DNA of 64,000 nucleotides, from NCBI RefSeq assembly GCF_002119765.1, contig NZ_CP021112.1, positions 3,218,501 to 3,282,500 of the forward strand, read 5' to 3'. Positions 24,794 through 32,718 of the stretch are shown piece by piece (position 1 is the first letter of the stretch; the number at the start of each line of letters is the position of its first letter). A program made the translations under genes and the position numbers. A model generated the notes under the pieces. The model saw only the letters and a program-made list of their open reading frames with translations, was not told the origin of the DNA and searched no databases. This stretch comes from Pseudorhodoplanes sinuspersici (lineage in GTDB: Bacteria; Pseudomonadota; Alphaproteobacteria; Rhizobiales; Xanthobacteraceae).

Positions 24794-25774
24794 ATGAAAA
24801 GCCTGAAACATGTGATTGCTGCGTTGATGCTCGCCACCGCGATACTCATGCCCGCGATCGCATCAGCGCAAAACTTTCCTGACCGACTGGTGCGGATTGT
24901 CGTTCCCTATCCTGCCGGCGGTGGTGTCGATGGCTTGGCGCGTGCGCTCGGCGAAGGTTTGTCCCAAATCTGGAAGCAACCGGTCATCGTCGAAAACAAG
25001 CCCGGCGCCAGCACGATGATCGGCGGTGAAACGGTCGCGCGTGCGCCGGCGGATGGCTACACGCTGCTGCTGACGAGTGATTCGTCGATCACCAGCAATC
25101 CGTTCCTGTTTCCCAAGGCGAATTTCGATCCGGTAAAGGATCTGGCGCCGATCACGCAACTGATCGAGCTCAATCAGATCGTTGTCGTGCATCCATCGGT
25201 TCCGGCTAATACGATGGCCGAACTCGTTGCACTCTCCAAGCAGAAGAAGGGCGCCCTGAATTACGGCTCCTATGGCACCGGCAGTCAGCCGCATTTGCTG
25301 TTTGAAATGCTGCGCGCACAGGCCGGCGCCGACATCATGCAGATCCCCTATCGCGGCATCGCACCAGCAATCACCGCCACCATCGCCAATGACGTACAGA
25401 TGACACTCGGTGGTTGGTCGGTGACCGCAGGGCACATTCAGGCCGGCAAGCTCAAGCCGATCGCAATCAGCCGCAAGGAACGGCTGAAGGAACTGCCCAG
25501 TATACCAACTCTTAAAGAAGCCGGATTTGCGGATGTTGATCCACAGTCCTGGTTTGGATTATTCGCTCCGGCAAATACACCAAAGGCGATTATCGACAAG
25601 ATTCAGAAGGATGTGACGACGGTCTTTTCAGATAAGGCCTTCCTTGACCGGAGCATTCATGCGCTGGCGTTCGGTGCGGTTGTGTCGACGCCGGAGGAAT
25701 TCGCAAAATTCATCGCGCAAGACTTTGCTTACAAAGGCCGACTGATCTCGGTAACGGGAATTAAAGCTGAATAA
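24794..25774 (+). CDS. Bug/TctC-family solute-binding protein (2)
   Basis: 326 residues with a signal peptide ending near IASAQNFP. Family landmarks: FPDRLVRIVVPYPAGGGVDG, VIVENKPGASTMIGG, APADGYTLLL. It should bind a carboxylate in the periplasm. It starts 3 bases after the VOC gene and is followed 88 bases later by a further Bug gene, so one transcript could encode two receptors. No transporter membrane subunits are adjacent. It differs from protein (3) too much to be a very recent duplicate. Confidence 0.9.
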   Translation: MKSLKHVIAALMLATAILMPAIASAQNFPDRLVRIVVPYPAGGGVDGLARALGEGLSQIWKQPVIVENKPGASTMIGGETVARAPADGYTLLLTSDSSITSNPFLFPKANFDPVKDLAPITQLIELNQIVVVHPSVPANTMAELVALSKQKKGALNYGSYGTGSQPHLLFEMLRAQAGADIMQIPYRGIAPAITATIANDVQMTLGGWSVTAGHIQAGKLKPIAISRKERLKELPSIPTLKEAGFADVDPQSWFGLFAPANTPKAIIDKIQKDVTTVFSDKAFLDRSIHALAFGAVVSTPEEFAKFIAQDFAYKGRLISVTGIKAE

Positions 25775-25862
25775 GAGTTCGCCCTCCGGACGGGCAACGT
25801 AACGCATTGACAGTGGTATTGGATGGGCGATAGCGGAGGGAGCCTAAAGAGAGGAAAAGCCC

Positions 25863-26810
25863 ATGCGTCGTCTGTTTTTGGCCCTTGGCCTACTCACATG
25901 TTCGCTTGTTTCGGCCCATGCCCAGACTTGGCCGCAGCGCAACGTCACTTTCATCCTGCCGCTCGGCGCCGGTAGCGGCGTCGACATCACCTCGCGCCTG
26001 ATCGCCGACAAGCTGTCCGCGAAATGGGGCAAGCCGGTCGTCATCGAAAATCGTCCGGGTGGAGACGCAATCGTTGCAATCAACGCTTTCGTGGGTGCCG
26101 CCGACGATCACACGCTCTTGATGGCGCCGACCTCGACCTTCACCGCGCATCCGCTCTTGCACGCCAAGCTGCCCTATCAGCAGGACGACTTGGTTCCGAT
26201 TGCGCGTGCCACCAATACGCTGATTGCGATCGGCGTGCCGGCATCCCTCAATGTCAACACCTTGGCCGACTTCGTGAAGCTGGCGAAAGAGAAGCCGGGC
26301 AGCCTTAACTATGCCGGCACCACCGGCGCGGTCGATTTCGTCTTCTCGGGTTTCCTGAAGGATGCCGGTATCGACGTGACCAAGGTCCCGTACAAGGATG
26401 GCGTGCAGGCATTGAACGATCTCGCCGAGGGCCGCATCCAGATCTACGGCGCGGCTTACGCCATCATGCGGCCGCAGATCGAAGCCGGAAAGGTGAAGGT
26501 GCTCGCGCTCATGAACAAGGAGCGTGCGCCGGCATTGCCGAATGTTCCGACGGCGGCCGAGGCCGGATACCCGTCGCTGACACTGGATGGCCTGGTCGGC
26601 CTGTTCGGACCGCGCAAAATGTCGCCGGAGCTGCGCGATCGGATCTCGGCCGATGTGGTCGAAGCCGCGGGTGACCCCTCCATCGCGTCGAAGCTGACAG
26701 CAACCGGTCAGGTGGTTCGTCCGGGCAAGGCCGCCGAGTTTGCGGCTGAAATCGATGACCAGCGCAAACGGGTCAACGCCGCCGCCAAAGCGATCGGCGC
26801 AACGAAATAA
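25863..26810 (+). CDS. Bug/TctC-family solute-binding protein (3)
   Basis: 315 residues, signal peptide ending near SAHAQTWP. Family landmarks: WPQRNVTFILPLGAGSGVD and VIENRPGGDAIVAI. The usual PDGYT loop is altered to AADDHTLLMAP, so part of the ligand cleft differs. The ribosome site GAGAGGAAAAGCCC is good. It ends the VOC/Bug/Bug run and is followed by a strong terminator at 26838-26870. Confidence 0.88.
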   Translation: MRRLFLALGLLTCSLVSAHAQTWPQRNVTFILPLGAGSGVDITSRLIADKLSAKWGKPVVIENRPGGDAIVAINAFVGAADDHTLLMAPTSTFTAHPLLHAKLPYQQDDLVPIARATNTLIAIGVPASLNVNTLADFVKLAKEKPGSLNYAGTTGAVDFVFSGFLKDAGIDVTKVPYKDGVQALNDLAEGRIQIYGAAYAIMRPQIEAGKVKVLALMNKERAPALPNVPTAAEAGYPSLTLDGLVGLFGPRKMSPELRDRISADVVEAAGDPSIASKLTATGQVVRPGKAAEFAAEIDDQRKRVNAAAKAIGATK

Positions 26811-26837
26811 AAAATTGCGGGCCCTAGCCCCAAAAGC

Positions 26838-26870
26838 AAAGCCGGCGCGGATCACCCGTGCCGGCTTTTT
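26838..26870 (+). terminator. Rho-independent terminator after Bug (3)
   Basis: A 13-base stem with one mismatch (AAAGCCGGCGCGG with CCGTGCCGGCTTT) and a short loop is followed directly by T residues. It separates the Bug gene from the convergent tRNA-Pro. Confidence 0.85.
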
Positions 26871-26916
26871 GCGTTATCGAGGCACAATGAGGCTCGAAGG
26901 GAGCTCACAGAAAGAA

Positions 26917-26993
26917 TGGTCGGAGTGATAGGATTCGAACCTACGACCCCCTCGTCCCGAACGAGGTGCGCTACCAGGCTGCGCTACACTCCG
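26917..26993 (-). tRNA. tRNA-Pro, anticodon CGG
   Basis: A 77-base cloverleaf on the reverse strand. Acceptor arms CGGAGTG (from 26993) and CACTCCG pair, followed by discriminator A and an encoded CCA (26919-26917). The anticodon stem CCTCG/CGAGG flanks loop TTCGGGA, giving CGG. The T arm GGTTCGAATCC is standard. Tandem tRNAs were not seen, and no integrase is adjacent. Confidence 0.95.
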
Positions 26994-27095
26994 ACTTGAA
27001 GGCAGGCTTATAACGGCGGGTTCTTCCAGCCGCAAGCGAGCCGCCGACTGAATTTTCCACTGGCTCGGGCGCAAAAAAGGATATGAAAGCGCCCC

Positions 27096-28097
27096 ATGAC
27101 CATATTGCTTGATACTCGGGTCTTGCAGGCCGGCCCCGAGGCGCAGCGCGCGGCCGCTGACTGCCTTGCGCAGGGCGGCCTCGTGGCCTTTCCCACGGAG
27201 ACTGTGTATGGCCTCGGCGCCGATGCGACGAATGGCGAGGCTGTGGCCCGCCTGTACGCCGCCAAGGGCCGGCCCTCGTTCAATCCCCTGATCGCTCATG
27301 TGGCGGATATCGAGGCCGCCCGCGCCCTCGCGGCCTTCACGGGCGATGCCGAGCGGCTGGCCAAGGCGTTCTGGCCGGGGCCTCTGACTTTGGTTCTCCG
27401 CCGATTGCCGAATTGTCCAGTCTCGGAACTGGCGACCTCAGGGCTCGATACCATCGCCCTGCGAGTCCCCGACCACCCGGTGGCCAACGGCATTCTCCGT
27501 GCCTTTGGTAAGCCGGTTGTGGCGCCGTCCGCCAACCGGTCCGGCCATGTTTCACCGACCTCGGCGGGGCATGTGGCCAGCGATCTCGACCGCCGGGTCG
27601 ACCTGATTATCGACGGCGGGCCGACCAGCGTGGGTGTTGAATCCACTATCGTTGCCTGTCTGGACCGGCTGGTTCTGATGCGGCCAGGCGGGGTGCCGCG
27701 CGAGGCCATCGAGACCGTCCTTGGCCATCCCGTCGCAATCGAAGATCATGGCGGCGATAGCGAAGCCCCGTTGGCCCCCGGCATGCTGACATCGCATTAT
27801 GCGCCTCAAGCGAGATTGCGACTCAACGCAAATGACGTAGCTTCCGACGAAGCCCTGCTTGCCTTTGGTCCTTTATTCAAAGGGGCCCGGGATGCAAGAA
27901 TGATCCGGAATTTGTCGTCGCAAGGCGATCTGGTCGAAGCGGCGGCCAATCTGTTTGCCGATCTGCGTGCGCTTGATGCATCTGGTGCGAGCAGGATTGC
28001 CGTTATGCCGGTACCGGAGACCGGGCTGGGCGAAGCTATCAACGATCGTTTGCGGCGCGCTGCTGCGCCGCGCCCTCTGTCAGGGGACGCAAAGTGA
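27096..28097 (+). CDS. sua5: L-threonylcarbamoyladenylate synthase (Sua5 type)
   Basis: 333 residues: an N-terminal YrdC-like domain (about 1-205) and a C-terminal Sua5 domain (about 215-330). It makes threonylcarbamoyl-AMP from threonine, bicarbonate and ATP for the t6A modification of tRNAs. Landmarks: GLVAFPTETVYGLGADATN, KGRPSFNPLIAHV, VESTIV, and the linker PGMLTSHYAP between the domains. Length matches Sua5 rather than TsaC. The next gene overlaps its stop by 4 bases. Confidence 0.93.
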   Translation: MTILLDTRVLQAGPEAQRAAADCLAQGGLVAFPTETVYGLGADATNGEAVARLYAAKGRPSFNPLIAHVADIEAARALAAFTGDAERLAKAFWPGPLTLVLRRLPNCPVSELATSGLDTIALRVPDHPVANGILRAFGKPVVAPSANRSGHVSPTSAGHVASDLDRRVDLIIDGGPTSVGVESTIVACLDRLVLMRPGGVPREAIETVLGHPVAIEDHGGDSEAPLAPGMLTSHYAPQARLRLNANDVASDEALLAFGPLFKGARDARMIRNLSSQGDLVEAAANLFADLRALDASGASRIAVMPVPETGLGEAINDRLRRAAAPRPLSGDAK

Positions 28098-28675
28098 ATA
28101 TTATGGGAATGCTCGCCAAATTTGTTGCGTCTTTCATTGGCGTGGTTGCGATCGGCGGTCTTGTTTCGACCGCAGTGAATGCCGAAGTGCAGAAGCACAC
28201 GCAAATCTGTAACGGCAAGCTTTGTCCGTCATTCACGCTTGTGCTCACGCCGCCTCTGGATTGGGATGTGGACAAGGCCGCAAGTGAAGAGAACCGGGTG
28301 CAGATGCTGATCCCGCGCGGCCTGAATTTCCATGATGCCCGTGCGGTCATCTACATCCGGGTGTCGGCGAAGGAGAAGGACCAGCAGTTATCCGACTTCA
28401 TTCGTGTGAGCCAGGAACGGTGGCGTCAATCCGTCGCAGATTCCAAGATTTCGAAATTGCCACCCGTCGAGCGTGGTAACGGCAAGGCGGCGTTCGAACC
28501 TTTCCGCTATGAAAACCCGAGCCGCCCACAACAGCCGTTTGAACTCGTCGCGTTCGGCACCGATACCGATAAAGATGGCAATGACTTCATTCTTACGGTC
28601 GTCATGTCGGGCAAGGATCAGAAGGCGATCGAGCAGGCGCAGGATTCCTATCTGGAATTGCTTCGCCGTCACTAG
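28094..28675 (+). CDS. Secreted hypothetical protein
   Basis: 193 residues with an N-terminal signal peptide (KFVASFIGVVAIGGLVST, cleavage near VNAEV). The mature part has two close cysteines (TQICNGKLCPSF) and no known domain, and ends in a helix (AIEQAQDSYLELL). It starts at GTG 28094, overlapping the sua5 stop (GTGA), or at ATG 28103. The gene ends where the block of palindromic repeats begins, and the first repeat includes its stop codon region. Function unknown; probably periplasmic. Confidence 0.7.
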   Translation: MNIMGMLAKFVASFIGVVAIGGLVSTAVNAEVQKHTQICNGKLCPSFTLVLTPPLDWDVDKAASEENRVQMLIPRGLNFHDARAVIYIRVSAKEKDQQLSDFIRVSQERWRQSVADSKISKLPPVERGNGKAAFEPFRYENPSRPQQPFELVAFGTDTDKDGNDFILTVVMSGKDQKAIEQAQDSYLELLRRH

Positions 28676-28749
28676 TGGAGCGGATTTGACATTCGCTACC
28701 CGCCCAGCCGCGGGCTCGTCAGCAAATGTCAAATCCAAAGCTCCACTAG
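28672..28749. repeat. CTAG-ended palindromic repeat, type 2
   Basis: Arms CTAGTGGAGC and GCTCCACTAG close the element; inner arms GGATTTGACATT and AATGTCAAATCC extend the stem. It overlaps the stop of the secreted hypothetical gene. The sequence differs from types 1 and 3, but the ends share CTAG. Confidence 0.85.
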
Positions 28750-28759
28750 AATCCAATAT

Positions 28760-28836
28760 TGCTAGTGGTCCTTTGATTCTAACATTCGCAAAGAGCCTGC
28801 CGAGAAGAGATGCGAATGTTAGAATCGGACCACTAG
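28760..28836. repeat. CTAG-ended palindromic repeat, type 3
   Basis: Arms CTAGTGGTCC and GGACCACTAG close the element; inner arms GATTCTAACATTCGCA and TGCGAATGTTAGAATC form a long stem around a 20-base loop. It is the middle of three abutting palindromes. Confidence 0.85.
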
Positions 28837-28946
28837 ATCACGATGATTTTGGATCGAGCGGATCCAAAATCATAAACGTGATCGATTCTCATAAGTTAGA
28901 GCATGATGTCATCCGAAAACCGCTTCGCACTTTTCGGCATCACGCT
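28832..28946. repeat. CTAG-ended palindromic repeat, copy B (inverted)
   Basis: Inverted copy of the 22764-22877 element: CTAGATCACG at one end, the ATGATTTTGGATCG stem, then AGAGCATGATG and CTTTTCGGCATCACGCTC at the other. It shares the CTAG junction with type 3. It ends 30 bases before the FAD oxidoreductase gene. Confidence 0.85.
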
Positions 28947-28975
28947 CGAATCCGGGCTGAAGAGTTGGTGACAGC

Positions 28976-30382
28976 ATGACATTACCGGCAGATATGATCG
29001 AGCGCTTCAAGGCGATCGTTGGCGAAAAATATGCGCTGACCGATCCGGATGTGCAGGCCGCTTACCTCCACGAGATGCGGGACCGCTGGATCGGCCATAC
29101 GCAGCTGGTGTTGCGACCCGAATCGGTGGATGAGGTTGCGGCGATCCTGAAACTGGCCAACGAAACGCGGACTGCCATCGTGCCGCAGGGCGGCAACACC
29201 GGCCTGGTCGGTGGACAAATCCCGCATCACGGCGAGATTGTGCTGTCGCTGAACCGGATGACAAACATTCGCGAGATCGATCCGGTGTCGAATACGATTA
29301 CGGTCGAAGCCGGCGTCACCTTGCAGCGGACGCGTGAAGCCGCCGCCGAAGCCGACCGGCTCTATCCGCAACTGCTACCGTCGGAGGGATCCTGTACCAT
29401 CGGAGGCAATCTTTCGACCAATGCCGGTGGGGTTGCCGCGATCGCACATGGGATTGCGCGCTCGCATGTGCTCGGCCTGGAGGTCGTGCTGGCCGACGGC
29501 CGCGTGCTCAATAATCTCAACAAGCTGAAGAAAGACAATACCGGCTACGACCTGAAGAACCTGTTCATCGGTGCCGAAGGGACGCTCGGCATCATCACCG
29601 CTGCGGTGCTGCGCCTCGTGCCGCAGCCGCGTGCGGTGGAGGTCGCATTTCTTGGCGTTCCCTCGGCGCAGGCTGCGGTCGATTTGCTTGGCATCGCACA
29701 GGGGCGCGCCGGCAGCGATGTGACCAGTTTCGAGTTGCTCACGCGGTTTGGAATGGAATGCGTCCTGCAGCATGTTGCGGGCACGCGTGACCCTCTCGAC
29801 GCGTCGCACCCCTGGTACGTTCTCATGGAAATCTCATCGCAGATGAGTGCCGGCCTGCGCGATGTCGTCGAAGATATCTTTGAAACCGGTGTGGAGCGCG
29901 GTCTGGTTGAGGACGGCGCCATTGCCGAGACGCTGGAGCAGAGCAAGGCCTTCTGGCGCATCCGCGAAGAGGTCGGTGAAGTTCAAAAGAAGCTCGGTGG
30001 CTCGATCAAGCATGACGTGTCGGTGCCGGTCGCGGCGATCCCCGCCTTCATCGAAGAGGCGAACGCCGCTGTGATCGCGGCAGTCCCCGGCGCGCGGCCG
30101 TTTCCCTTCGGACATGTCGGTGACGGCAATATTCATTACAATGTCTCGCAGCCCGAGGGAGCCGACAAGGCGGCCTTCATGGCGCAGGAAGACACAGTGC
30201 AGGACGCGGTGTTCGGTATCGTGCTGAAACACGGCGGTTCGATTTCCGCCGAGCATGGCATCGGCATTGCCAAGCGCGACCGGCTGCCGAAAGTGAAGGA
30301 TCCTGTCGCGATCGAATTGATGCGGACGCTCAAGGCAGCACTCGATCCGAACGGGATTCTCAATCCAGGGAAAGTGCTTTAG
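28976..30382 (+). CDS. FAD-binding oxidoreductase, GlcD / D-2-hydroxyacid dehydrogenase type
   Basis: 468 residues. The FAD_binding_4 domain (about 40-215) has PQGGNTGLVGG and GNLSTNAGG, which bind FAD. The FAD-oxidase_C domain (about 220-465) ends with the ISAEHGIGIAKRD motif and a DPNGILNPGKVL tail. The layout matches D-lactate, D-2-hydroxyglutarate and glycolate oxidase catalytic subunits; no adjacent glcE/glcF is seen, which favours a stand-alone dehydrogenase. Cytoplasmic, or membrane-associated via an electron acceptor. It lies directly downstream of palindromic repeats, which probably form its leader. Confidence 0.88.
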   Translation: MTLPADMIERFKAIVGEKYALTDPDVQAAYLHEMRDRWIGHTQLVLRPESVDEVAAILKLANETRTAIVPQGGNTGLVGGQIPHHGEIVLSLNRMTNIREIDPVSNTITVEAGVTLQRTREAAAEADRLYPQLLPSEGSCTIGGNLSTNAGGVAAIAHGIARSHVLGLEVVLADGRVLNNLNKLKKDNTGYDLKNLFIGAEGTLGIITAAVLRLVPQPRAVEVAFLGVPSAQAAVDLLGIAQGRAGSDVTSFELLTRFGMECVLQHVAGTRDPLDASHPWYVLMEISSQMSAGLRDVVEDIFETGVERGLVEDGAIAETLEQSKAFWRIREEVGEVQKKLGGSIKHDVSVPVAAIPAFIEEANAAVIAAVPGARPFPFGHVGDGNIHYNVSQPEGADKAAFMAQEDTVQDAVFGIVLKHGGSISAEHGIGIAKRDRLPKVKDPVAIELMRTLKAALDPNGILNPGKVL

Positions 30383-30393
30383 GCGCTTGATAC

Positions 30394-30705
30394 CTAATTC
30401 CCCGGCGGCGGAGGAACGTCGTCGAGGCTGGGGGACGATGGTTTCGTGTCGGGCTGGGCCTCGATCCATCGCTGGATGGGCCCCGGACGAGGCGCGACGT
30501 CACCCGTATCGTCGATGATGCAGTCGCCGCCGACGCCCGAAACCGTCTGCTCGCAATCGCGCAAGGACGGGATGCCGCAGGTCTGGGTATCGTCATAAAA
30601 CCGGGCGCAATATTTTTGCGCATTCGCGGCCTGTGAAAAGGCCAGCAGAGCGGACAGGAAAATCAGAGCGCGCAATGTGACCGCCAATTCATGAATGCAA
30701 CCCAA
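30394..30705 (-). CDS. DUF3551 secreted small protein
   Basis: 103 residues with a signal peptide (LIFLSALLAFSQAANA). The mature part carries the DUF3551 pattern: YCARFYDDTQTCG, PSLRDCEQTVSGVGGDC. Four cysteines probably form two disulfides in the periplasm. The last 35 residues are Pro-rich. The family is abundant in Bradyrhizobium-like bacteria and its function is unknown. It is convergent to the FAD oxidoreductase gene with 11 bases between the stops. Confidence 0.82.
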   Translation of the reverse strand: MGCIHELAVTLRALIFLSALLAFSQAANAQKYCARFYDDTQTCGIPSLRDCEQTVSGVGGDCIIDDTGDVAPRPGPIQRWIEAQPDTKPSSPSLDDVPPPPGN

Positions 30706-30806
30706 CGGTGCGCGAAAGCTTTAAACCAGCGACGAAAATAGTCTAGCTATCAATGCCAAAAATAGGCAATGCTTCGTGAAAAGACGTCCAAGAAACGTCA
30801 GAGCAA

Positions 30807-32498
30807 ATGCCCCAAGCAAGTACCGCGTTCATGACAATGTCGGATACCAAGAAAACGCCCGTCGCTATTGTCGGCGGTGGTCCTGTCGGCCTCGCGCTGG
30901 CGCTTTTCCTCGATCGTTACGACGTGCCGTCGGTTGTGTTCAACACCGATACGGAAACGCGCTGGCATCCCAAGGGCTCGACGCAAAATGCGCGCACGAT
31001 GGAGCATTACCGGCGGCTCGGTATCGCATCGGAGCTGCGGCTGCTCGGATTGCCTGCGGATTATCCCGGCGATGTCGCCTATTTCACACGCTTCAACAGC
31101 TACGAGCTGGCGCGACTGAAAATGCCGTCGGCCGCGCAAAAGGCGCACATGGTCGCGACAGCGGGCAAGCTCGATCAATATCCCGAGCCGCTGCTGCGCG
31201 CCAACCAGATGTATGTCGAAGCGTTCCTACTCGATTACGTCCGCGGGCGCCCCAACATCACGTTGCGTTTCGGCTGGGAAGTAAAATCCTACATGCAGCA
31301 CAAAGATGGCGTGTCGCTGCTGGCCGAAAGCATCGCCGACGGCCGCAGCGAAAGCTGGCGCGCGCAATATCTTGTTGGCTGCGATGGCGGTCGCTCATTC
31401 GTGCGCCGTCAGCTCGGCATCCGCTATGAGGGCGAGGACACGCTGCAGCAGGCTTATTTCGGCGGGCGGATGTTTGCGAGCCATATCCGCGCGCCCACAT
31501 TCTATCGCGACATCTTGGGCAATCGCCGGGCGTTCCAGCACTGGGCGGTTAACCCGCAGTCGCGCACCACGATGATTGCGCTCGACGGTCAAGAAGAATT
31601 TCTGTTCTGGATGCGTCCAAACGATTCCTCCGTTGCGCCTGATGGCGACGCGGTACAGCACGCCATGACACTCAGTTGCGGCGCGGATGTTCCGGTCGAG
31701 GTCATCGGGACGCAGCCATGGACGGCGGGTATCGCACTGGTCGCGGAAACGTTCGCCGATAATCGGGTTCTGCTTGCGGGCGATGCCGCGCATCTGTTCA
31801 CGCCGACAGGCGGTTTCGGCATGAATACCGGCATCGATGACGCCGCGAACCTGTCGTGGAAATTGGCGGCGATGGTGCAGGGATGGGGCGGCCCCAACCT
31901 GCTGGAAAGCTATGAAGCCGAACGCCTGCCGATTGCGGTCCGCAACACCGGTGCTGCACGCGAGCTTGCCAAAAACATCGGCGATGTCAGCGTTTCTCCC
32001 GATATGGAAGATGATTCCGAAGCGGGCGCCAAGGCGCGTCGCGAAATCGGGGCCTATCTATCGACCTTCGGCGAGGAGTTCAGCTCGATCGGCGTCCAGC
32101 TCGGCGCACGCTATGACGGATCCATCATTATCGAGGGCGACGCGCCGCCACCGGCCGATGACTTTGCGCATTACACGCCCTCGGCTGTGCCGGGCGGGCG
32201 AGCGCCGCATGCCTGGCTTGGCTTAGGTCGCGGTGAAGGAGATTCGCTTTTCGACAAGCTCGGCCTTGGTTTCACATTGTTGCGGCTCGGAACGAATGCC
32301 CCGGATCCGACGGCTTTCGCCAATGCAGCACAGTCTCTCGGTGTTCCGCTGACAACGCTCGACATCCCGGATAATGACATCCGCGATCTTTACGAACGCG
32401 ACCTCGTCCTGATCCGCCCTGATCAGCATGTTGCGTGGCGCGGCAACACGGCGGACGACGCCGATGCGGTGATGAAGACTGTGGTCGGGAACGACTAG
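30807..32498 (+). CDS. FAD-dependent aromatic monooxygenase (TfdB/MhpA/PheA-type)
   Basis: 563 residues, group A flavoprotein hydroxylase. FAD-binding motifs: VAIVGGGPVGLALALFL near the N-terminus; the DG-type motif YLVGCDGGRSFVRRQLGI (about 190-208); and LLAGDAAHLFTPTGGFGMNTGIDDA (about 320). These enzymes hydroxylate phenolic or heteroaromatic acids with NAD(P)H and oxygen. The start could also be ATG 30831 or 30837 (MTMSDTK), nearer the usual length. It precedes a Bug gene and a dehydratase by a 220-base spacer with striking repeats, so it may be part of one pathway with them. Substrate unknown. Confidence 0.87.
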   Translation: MPQASTAFMTMSDTKKTPVAIVGGGPVGLALALFLDRYDVPSVVFNTDTETRWHPKGSTQNARTMEHYRRLGIASELRLLGLPADYPGDVAYFTRFNSYELARLKMPSAAQKAHMVATAGKLDQYPEPLLRANQMYVEAFLLDYVRGRPNITLRFGWEVKSYMQHKDGVSLLAESIADGRSESWRAQYLVGCDGGRSFVRRQLGIRYEGEDTLQQAYFGGRMFASHIRAPTFYRDILGNRRAFQHWAVNPQSRTTMIALDGQEEFLFWMRPNDSSVAPDGDAVQHAMTLSCGADVPVEVIGTQPWTAGIALVAETFADNRVLLAGDAAHLFTPTGGFGMNTGIDDAANLSWKLAAMVQGWGGPNLLESYEAERLPIAVRNTGAARELAKNIGDVSVSPDMEDDSEAGAKARREIGAYLSTFGEEFSSIGVQLGARYDGSIIIEGDAPPPADDFAHYTPSAVPGGRAPHAWLGLGRGEGDSLFDKLGLGFTLLRLGTNAPDPTAFANAAQSLGVPLTTLDIPDNDIRDLYERDLVLIRPDQHVAWRGNTADDADAVMKTVVGND

Positions 32499-32544
32499 AA
32501 TTCCCTTCAGCCCAGAATGCGGCCGACGCAGAGGCTCAGGGCAC

Positions 32545-32586
32545 TTTTTGCAACTGGCACCTTGTGCAACAGACAGCTTGTGCAAC
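32545..32586. promoter_or_regulatory. Three direct repeats with 16-base period
   Basis: TTTTTGCAAC (32545-32554), CTTGTGCAAC (32561-32570) and CTTGTGCAAC (32577-32586) recur exactly every 16 bases, sharing TGCAAC. They lie between the monooxygenase stop and the Bug (4) start, upstream of the hairpin at 32622. The arrangement suggests a multi-site operator for the downstream Bug/dehydratase pair. Confidence 0.45.
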
Positions 32587-32621
32587 GCGAGGTCGCAGCA
32601 TAACATTTTGCTCAATCAGAA

Positions 32622-32658
32622 AGATGTTCCGCCAGGAAATCTCCCTGCGGAAACATCT
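32622..32658. other. Hairpin in the leader of Bug (4)
   Basis: AGATGTTCCGC (32622-32632) pairs with GCGGAAACATCT (32647-32658) with one bulged base and a 14-base loop. No T run follows, so it is not a simple terminator; leader attenuation or an operator dyad are options. Confidence 0.4.
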
Positions 32659-32718
32659 CAATAAGCTGTAACGCCCGCCGACACGCATCCGCGGGCATCT
32701 AGGGAAGGGCTCACGGAA

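Noticed and set aside
26917-26993. tRNA-Pro as an integration site for a genomic island
   Set aside because: No integrase, no duplicate of the tRNA 3' end seen nearby, and the flanks are ordinary genes.
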